From Paulinella micropora (taxonomy: Eukaryota > Cercozoa > Imbricatea > Euglyphida), in the NCBI GenBank assembly GCA_009731375.1, contig BJOX01000263.1:591163-623849 (forward strand): a DNA stretch of 32,687 nt, in the 5' to 3' direction. The position numbers and the translations under genes are program-made. Positions 1 to 32,687 of this stretch are shown piece by piece (positions within the stretch are counted from its first letter, which is position 1; every line of letters starts with the position of its first letter). A model generated the notes under the pieces. That model saw nothing but the letters and a program-made list of their open reading frames with translations. It had not been told where the DNA came from and did no database searches.

Positions 1-133
1 TCCGTCTGGAAGTGTTGGAACTGCCCTTGCGGGGGTGTCATTAGAGCCTATCGTCAATTCTTCGTACTCCCCTCACGGGTGAGACGATGGAGGCGCATGT
101 GCAGAAATGCATCAGCCATTGACAGAGAAGCAC
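1..133 (+). mobile_element. Family F element, cut by the window edge
   Basis: TCCGTCTGGAAGTGTTGGAA through GACAGAGAAGCAC, followed by (TAT)n. Matches 15031-15163 with few differences. Confidence 0.8.
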
Positions 134-178
<45 letters not shown>

Positions 179-204
179 CATCATTATTATTATTATCATT
201 ATTA

Positions 205-265
<61 letters not shown>

Positions 266-341
266 CATTATTATTATTATGAGCATTGTCTGAATGTGTG
301 TCTGTCTGCCTGTCTGTCTGTATGTATGTAGTATGTAGTAA

Positions 342-372
<31 letters not shown>

Positions 373-546
373 TGTATGTATGTATGTATGTATGTTTGTA
401 TTTGTATGTATGTATGTATGTATGTATGTATGTATGTATGTATGTGTGTATGTATATATGTCTGTATGTATGTATGTATGTATGTATGTATGTATGTATA
501 CATGTATGTATGTATGTATGTATGTATGTATGTATGTGTGTATGTA

Positions 547-577
<31 letters not shown>

Positions 578-810
578 ATGTATGTTTGGATGTCTGTATG
601 TCTGTATATATGCATGCGTGTATGTATGTATGTATGTATGTATGCATGCATGCATGTATGTATGTATGTATGTATGTATGTATGCATGTATGCATGTATG
701 TATGTATGTACGTATGTACGTATGTACGTATGTACGTATGTGCATACGTGTGTAAATATTTGGGTATGTATGTATGTATGTATGTATGTATGTATGTATG
801 CACAATAATG

Positions 811-883
<73 letters not shown>

Positions 884-982
884 TAGTAATGATAGCAATA
901 ACATCAACATAAACATCATCATAAACATCATCATCATCAACAACAACAACAACAAGAATGAGAATAAGAATAACATCCATCA
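134..982. repeat. (ATT)n, (TATG)n and (AAT)n tracts
   Basis: Positions 134-280 are (ATT)n with CAT interruptions, about 320-800 are (TATG)n with TGTC and TACG variants, and 804-880 are (AAT)n. Long open frames across these (YIHT, CMYV and poly-Ile/Asn/Leu proteins) are artefacts of period-3 and period-4 repeats. No gene is seen. Confidence 0.95.
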
Positions 983-990
983 TACTCAGG

Positions 991-2036
991 ACCATGCCCA
1001 GTTGAAGGACAAAGACAAAGAGAACACATACATAACATACATAACATACATAACATACATAACATACATAACATACATGACATACATGACATACATGACA
1101 TACATGACATTGGACCATGCCTATCGAGCTCCAGCAGAAAGACAAAGAGAACACGTACATATCATACATATCATATATATCATATATATCATACATATCA
1201 TACATATCATAGATGTCATACATGTCATACATGCAATAGGACCATGCCCCTTGAGTTCAAGGAGAAAGACAAAGAGAACATACATAACATACATAACATA
1301 CATAACATACACGACATAGGACATGCCTATTGAGTTCGAGGACAAAGACCAAGAGAACATATACATAACATACATAACATACATAACATACATGAGATAG
1401 CACCATTCCCCTTGAGTTCAAGGAAAGACAAAGAGAACACATACATACCATACATAACGTACATAACATACACATTACATATCATAAATATCATACATAT
1501 CATACATGACATGGGTAGGCATGCCCCTTGAGTTCAAGGAGAAAGACAAAGAGACCACATACATAACATACATAACTTACATTACATGCATACATAACAT
1601 ACATAACATGCACGACATAGGACATGTCTATTGAGTTCAAGGACGAAGACAAAGAGAACAAATAAATAACATACATAACATACATAAAATACATAACAGA
1701 ATATAAATGACATACATAACATACATAACATACATAACATAGTATATAACAAACGTAATATACATGACATAGGACCATGCCTATTGAGTTCAAGGACAAA
1801 GACAAAGAGAACACACACATAACATACATAACAAACATAAAATATCATACATAACAAACATAACATACATGATATAGGACCATGCCTATTGAGTTCAGGG
1901 AGAAAGACAAAGAGAACACATACATAACATACATAACATAGATGACATAGATAACATACATATCATACATATCATACATATCATAACTTATCATACATAT
2001 CATACATATCATACATATCATACATGACATAGGACC
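991..2036 (+). repeat. Nine echo copies of exon 1 separated by (CATAACATA)n-type spacers
   Basis: The start-codon segment of exon 1 (ATG, Leu/Ile-Glu-Phe-Lys, then AAAGACAAAGAGAAC) recurs with its ATG position at 994, 1117, 1244, 1323, 1405 (mutated to ATT), 1521, 1624, 1777 and 1882 before the real copy at 2037. Each copy stops after the AAAGAGAACA block and is followed by variable arrays of CATAACATA, CATATCATA or CATGACATA. None retains the GACCCCGGTGCTG end with the donor site. They are 5' exon-edge duplications that leave eight upstream ATG-containing copies in what would be the 5' UTR or promoter region. Confidence 0.85.
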
Positions 2037-27985
<25,949 letters not shown>

Positions 27986-29909
27986 GCTGAACCGGGCCAT
28001 CCTTTTTCTTGTATCACTGAGGACATTCAAGAGGCCAACTCCTACAACTTTGAGCTCATCGTTCTCCATCAACCGGAAGTGATGCAACAATGCTAAAGCG
28101 ATCACTTAAAAGCTCAGAATAAGAGGTTTGCAACGGTATGTTCTGCATTTTTGTATCTTAAATATTGATTGAGAAAAATAAGCTCAAAGTTGGGCGATGT
28201 TGCCGCTAGAACGTCGTTAGTATTAGCTTCAAGTTTGTAAGTAGACCCTTAATATTATACCAAGTTTGTAAAATAGTATAGGAAGTTTGTAAGTAGACCT
28301 TCCCTACTATATACGAAGTTTGTAATGAGACTTCTATACAATTAAGTCAGCGTAAAAGGGGTATCCTCTCCACAGCCTCCTTCCCTGCGGCTTCTCGCTG
28401 GTCAGATATTGTATCATACAGGTCATTTATTGAATGGAACGATTATGCAACGCGGGAGATTAGGGGACCGAGCACGTATGTGTCAGGATCCCTGCTCCCT
28501 CACTTGCTAGTGCGAAAACTGTCGTGTGTGAAGACACGTCAGTGCAGACTCTGCAATCAAACTCAGTGACAAAACGGTAAAAGCCTCTGTCCGCTCATTG
28601 TAATCGTGAAAAAAAGTGGTGGGTGATGTACCTGACTCAAAAACTGAAACGGACTTGAAGTATTAATTATCAGTTAATAAGATAGTAATGAGGGGAAACA
28701 TAGTGAAGTAATGTCGAACATAGTTACAACACGAAAATCATAGATTACATGACGATTAACCACAGAGTAGCATAATACCGCATATAACGCACTAGCACTA
28801 CGCCCTCTCTATTGGTATTACATACCCATAAGGGAGTAATCGCGTAAAAATTGTAGGTGCAGATAGGTAAATATGCGACCTTTTCTTATACCCCTATACA
28901 CTGTGACAGTGATGTATAGTTGGCTCGGAAATGAGCAGTATATCTAGTCAAGATATGGTTATACCCGTTTCTACATCTACTTTGAGCCGGTTGAAAACGA
29001 TAATATTAAGACAAGTAACCGGTATTACTTTTTACGCCTGATAATATTATCGTTAGGGCGGACAATAGGAAATGGCTCTCTGTTTCCTTTTTGTTGCTTG
29101 GCTCTGATAGTCTCCTACATTTTCCCACCATACTGGTTTCCTCTCTTTTATAGAGGCCGGCGTAAGATTAGATTATTCTCAGCCTGCAGTGAGAGTGCGG
29201 CCTGGATTGAGTGGATATGGACCCCGGCTTGCAATAAATCATGATATAATATCTTTCTGATCTTAACCAACAAAAGTGGAGTCTCATGCCTAAATTTTTT
29301 CTATAATCCAAATTTATTAAATCCATTTGAAAAAGCCGGGCCACTTCCCCAAGAGAAAGAAGGTCGGAAGGAAAGATATTAGAGTGGTGGAGTCGTTGGA
29401 TAGTCAAATTTCAAGTTGGTACGTTGGACAGTCAAAATTCAAGTTGGTATTAAGTCAGAGTTATGATTTATTTCTGTAAGTGGCAGTATTTTATTAAGCT
29501 GGAGAAGTTGAACAGTATTTGCGATATTAGAAGCAGGTTTAACATCTCCCAGGCGTCCCCTGATGACTAACTTAGTAAATAACCAGCTCCAAACTGTGAC
29601 GTCCTTTAATAGGAAAATCAATCAACACAGACAAAAGCCCGCCAAACGAACGAAACAGCTCGTACATGTCTCTATTCTAAATTTCAGGTGTCGGGGGCCA
29701 TCATGTACGTGGCCGATATATCGGCATTTGCGCCACCACTGCCACCCACACCAATAATTACTACTTTTTCCACACTATGAACTATAATTATTAACTAACG
29801 TATTTACCTGTTGTAGTAATCCCATCACCCGACTAACTTCCTAAGCTCACCCTTGATGACATTAATACCAACTACTTTCATCGAAGTCTTCCGTCAAAAG
29901 CCTCACTGA
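27986..29909. other. Microsatellite-poor intergenic stretch, no gene recognised
   Basis: Sequence without recognisable genes. It holds four copies of an AAGTTTGTAA(G/A)TAGAC-type motif (28231-28335), a hairpin CTATACACTGT...ACAGTGATGTATAG near 28903-28930, a 13-bp inverted repeat AACGATAATATTA / TAATATTATCGTT (28997-29053), and a 28-bp tandem pair with TCAAGTTGGTA (29401-29448). Part may be the long terminal repeat of the copia remnant that follows on the minus strand, but no LTR pair can be shown. Confidence 0.5.
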
Positions 29910-30134
29910 TCACGGTTGCAAAATCCTTCCTGTCATCTTCGCATACTTCGGTCCCCGCTGCCGCTTTGTATTGGCATCGCCGTAGTTGTCGGCGGAACCG
30001 ATCTTCTCCAACAACGCCTTTCCCGCCAGGATCATTGCGTTGACGTAGGCATAGCGTAGGTCAATATGATCCAACTTCTGGCGATAAATGTTGGTGGTTG
30101 CCAGATCAATGGCCCCCTTGTTGTCTTCGTACTC
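29910..30134 (-). pseudogene. Ty1/copia RNase H, C-terminal fragment
   Basis: The minus-strand frame carries the distal RNase H motifs of copia polyproteins: EDNKGAIDLA with the third catalytic Asp, HIDLRYAYV, and a LEKI..ADN..DANTK end. It stops at TGA/TAA-type sequence shortly after. The upstream part of pol (protease, integrase, reverse transcriptase) is absent: the similarity breaks off at about 30134 within ACTCACAAACGCAC. A decayed retrotransposon relic. Confidence 0.8.
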
Positions 30135-31733
30135 ACAAACGCACTTACAAACCCTTACTCTACTCAAAAGCCAGCCCCAATACTAAAAAAACCTTGAACC
30201 TAGCCCTTACTCAACCCTACCTTTAAACCTAAGATGATTAACCTTGGCAAAGGGGCGTGCACTGTCACTCGTGGTCCGGTAAACCCCTGTATTAAATAAC
30301 TGTTACTGAAAGTTAAATTTGCATCCTTGCCCTTCTGAGGGTTCGGGATACGACACGCCTGGACCACCAGGTCGCCTACTATGAGCAATCATAGCAGAGA
30401 ACAACAACTGGGCCCTGAAGTTCTACGACACACTCTTTCATCGTTTCTCCACTCTCGAATGGACCCCCCTACACGCTACGTTTCGTTATGGGGAGAGTTG
30501 ATATCCGTGTTCTCAGCCCTCCTCTCTGGTCTAGTTCATCCGCATGATCCCTTCTGCGTTCCTGTCGCGTCGTGTCCTGAGGCAAATTCACCCGCGTCGC
30601 CAGCAACCAAGCAACCAATCAACATATTCCCCTGCCTTTTCGCATTACATTTACTATGAGATCACCCTGCCTGCGTAACCAACAACCAAGCGACCAACCA
30701 ACATGCCCCCCTGTCTTCTCGTGTGTTCGGCTGCATGGTCTTTCTTTTTGCCGCTCCATTCCCGCATGTGTTGTTCCTTGGATGAACCCTTCTTCTTTTC
30801 TCGCGCATGTGCTCTTGGCAAGTGTGCATTCTGTATCGCTATATCGCTTTCTGTATCGTGTCCTGAAGCAATAACACCCTGCCTTCGTCGACAACAACCA
30901 AGTAACCAGCCAACATGTCCCCCGTACTTTCTCGTGTGATCTACTAAATGTCAGGTGATTCAGTCGTGTACCACCCTTCCCTGCTCCAGCCCTATTTAAC
31001 TTATCTACCTTAACTGCCCTTGCACTGGTTCTGCGTCCCCTACTGTGTTCTTCATTGTTTTCTTCTCTCTTCGGTTCCGCATTGTCCCTTCTGCGCTCCT
31101 GTCATGTCGTGTCCTGAAGCAAAATCGATATCAACCAAGCAGCCAACCAACATGTCCCCCCTGCTTTCTCGTGTGGTCTACTACATGGTCCTTCTTTTTG
31201 CCGCTCCATACCCGCATACGGGATCTCGTACGTCGTTCCTTGGATGAGCCCCTTCTTCTTTTCTCGCTCCTGAGCTCTTGGTAAGTGTATTTTCTACAGC
31301 TGGCTATATTGCCCACTACCCTGTCCAACTTTAGCTAAACTAACCATATATTTACCTTAAACTATACTCTCTGTTCCAACCGCCCTGCAGGCTCCCGGCC
31401 TAACTAGCCGGGGGACTAATAACTTGCTCATTAGGAACTATAACTCTACTCCAATGACTAATACCTTCTAGAATAATTGTATCACTACTCCAACTTCCAA
31501 ATCTGGACGTCTCTGCATAGCCACCCACAAACCTATTTACAGTAATTTCTCCCAAACTTGCCCGAAAAGAACTTTACCTCTACTCTAATTGCTATTAACT
31601 TCAAGAAAAACTGTGTATTTTTTCACAAGGCACTTTACGACTACTCCTATTCATAAGGAACAATACCCATACTCCAGTACCTAACCTAAACGCTAGTTCC
31701 CAGCGTGATGGAGGAGTTCTCCCCTTATCACAT
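30135..31733. repeat. Locally repeated noncoding block
   Basis: A module containing CGTGTCCTGA(A/G)GCAA, ACCAACCAACATG(T/C)CCCC, TTTCTCGTGTG, TCTTTCTTTTTGCCGCTCCA, TTCCTTGGATGA and TTCTTCTTTTCTCGC occurs in full or part near 30565-30660, 30690-30850, 30855-30945 and 31100-31290. The frames open across it differ between copies, so it does not look coding. A CCCGGC...GCCGGG hairpin is at about 31394-31412. Positions 31413-31690 have nothing recognisable. Confidence 0.6.
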
Positions 31734-32264
31734 ATGTGGAATCTTGATTTGGGTCAGAGTGACTCGACACGAGACGCTGGGGCCGGTGGGGGAGATGGTG
31801 CGCTTCACATCCAAGCCGGGGGAGTTCCCCTTTCAGGAGCGGAACAGGTGATGCGGTATCTTCAAGGAACTGCAAAGCTTGGAGTTCGCTTCTACCAGAA
31901 GGAGAGCACGCGCTTGACGTCGTACCCGGATGCGAATTGGAAGGGAGACTGGGGAGATCGACGCGCGCGCCTCGCCGTGATACACTTTATGCTAGGGGGT
32001 TCGGTGAACCCGGTGTGCATGAAGCGCACCATCACTGTGGAACTACCAAAGCCACGTGGGCCGCGGAGCAAGGAACGGCGGGAAAAGCTGCTGGCTAAGC
32101 AAACTGCGTTGATAGCGGAGGCGATGGGGACGTTACCGCCTCCCGAGGAAAAGATGCCGGAGGGTCACGTGCGAATGGAAGCGCCTCCGGAAGAATCGAC
32201 CTGTGAGGCCGAGATCTACGCGTTGGACGCGTGCCTGCACGGTCAGGAAAAGACACGAGCGTAA
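31734..32264 (+). pseudogene. Ty1/copia RNase H, N-terminal part with an unusual insert
   Basis: From about 31842 the frame has copia RNase H motifs: EQVMRYLQGTAKLGVRFYQ, YPDANWKGDWGDRR (first catalytic Asp), FMLGG and MKRTITVEL, then, after about 55 charged residues, STCEAEIYAL with the catalytic Glu. In typical copia proteins SKR.TV and S(T/C)EAE are almost adjacent, so the Lys/Glu/Pro-rich stretch between is an insertion. The frame ends GQEKTRA-TAA without the third catalytic Asp. Upstream residues (31734-31840) show no retroelement similarity. A truncated relic or a domesticated fragment. Confidence 0.78.
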
Positions 32265-32289
32265 AGGGGCCGCTGACGGTCACTAGAGC

Positions 32290-32687
32290 ATAGAAGAGCG
32301 AGCGAGAGCACGCGGCGGGCCAGCGCGTCTGGTCTACCCGCGTGTACGGAGCCAGCCACGCGCAGTCCACCGTACCAGCGTCGAGGGCAGGCGTGCTCCA
32401 GCCCGTGAGTGAGAGGTCGAAGGCGCCTGGTACGCCGGCAAACAGGCGCGCGAAACGCCGCAGGTTCGGCAGCACGGTCCAGGCCTGCAGCCCCGTGCTC
32501 GTCAGCGCCCCGCAGCCCGCCCACATCTCGCTCACGTCCTGCAGCGCCGTGGTGTTCCAGCGCGACAGGTCGAGCGACACCAAGGCCGGCAGGTTAGCAA
32601 ACGCGCGGCTGGAGTTGCGCAGGCGGTGGGTAGCCCAGGCGCGCACCGCCGAGGGTGCGGCCAGGCCGCGAGAGTTCTCGAACATGC
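32290..32687 (-). CDS. BspA-like/DUF285 leucine-rich surface-type protein, partial
   Basis: The minus-strand frame entering from the right edge reads MFENSRGL...LPALVSLDLSRWNTTALQDV..MWAGCGAL...LTGWSTPALD. The repeating L.LS.W.T..L..(V/M)..MF..C pattern is that of BspA-like (DUF285) repeats, found in surface proteins of bacteria and many protists. The first Met is internal to a repeat (MFENS), so the gene starts outside the window. Similarity fades at about 32300 and the open frame continues antisense to the copia fragment, so the true 3' end (stop, intron or disruption) is unknown. The GC content is high compared with the stretch at 28-31 kb. Confidence 0.72.

Noticed and set aside
41-1232. 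Long open frames coding [16 protein letters not shown], poly-Ile/Asn/Leu
   Set aside because: They translate period-3 and period-4 microsatellites in several frames and both strands at once; no domain or codon signal.
991-2036. CRISPR-like regularly spaced repeats
   Set aside because: The repeats are exon 1 copies with low-complexity, variable-length spacers in a eukaryotic locus.
28997-29053. TAATATTA-containing stem as a rolling-circle origin
   Set aside because: The motif is in the stem rather than the loop, lacks the final C of the nonanucleotide, and no Rep-like gene is near.
29168-29621. Minus-strand open frames of 60-80 codons
   Set aside because: No motif, no homology I recognise, and a length expected by chance in this composition.
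30381-31328. Open frames of 60-92 codons in the repeated block
   Set aside because: Frames are not conserved between the repeated copies, which argues against coding.

Overview
This is nuclear DNA of a microbial eukaryote. The evidence is GT-AG introns (one GC-AG), a gene cut into about 43 very small exons, TTAGGG-type telomere motifs inside introns, Ty1/copia retroelement remnants and a BspA-like (DUF285) repeat protein at the right edge. The sequence alone does not let me name the clade. Four runs of N mark assembly gaps, and much of the left 28 kb is simple-sequence DNA, mainly (TATC)n, (TATG)n, (CT)n and (ATT)n.

Positions 1-2036 hold dispersed elements, microsatellites and nine decayed copies of the first coding exon. 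Positions 2037-27985 (+) carry one gene that I rebuilt exon by exon. All proposed junctions keep frame, and the joined coding sequence is about 3.42 kb for about 1,140 residues, only 13 percent of the locus. Domain order is B-box zinc finger, low-complexity linker, TPR array, PH domain, linker, second PH domain interrupted by an acidic/Gln-rich insert, Ser/Gln/Pro-rich tail, and a second B-box at the extreme C-terminus. I do not recognise this architecture as a named family; it reads as a scaffold or adaptor with zinc-finger, TPR and possibly phosphoinositide contacts.

The most striking property is that more than half of the exons are accompanied, in the neighbouring intron, by one or more degenerate partial copies of themselves ('exon echoes'). 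Each echo keeps the part of the exon next to one splice site, usually with that splice site, and then dissolves into a microsatellite. Many introns also begin with a microsatellite in register with the 5' splice site (GTATGT to (GTAT)n). Introns further host a 300-bp MITE with TA duplications, several dispersed noncoding element families that run into (TATC)n or (ATT)n tails, and interstitial telomere repeats.

At about 28 kb the texture changes abruptly. Positions 28,100-32,687 lack long microsatellites and contain two copia RNase H fragments on opposite strands, locally repeated noncoding sequence, and the incomplete BspA-like protein entering from the right edge on the minus strand.
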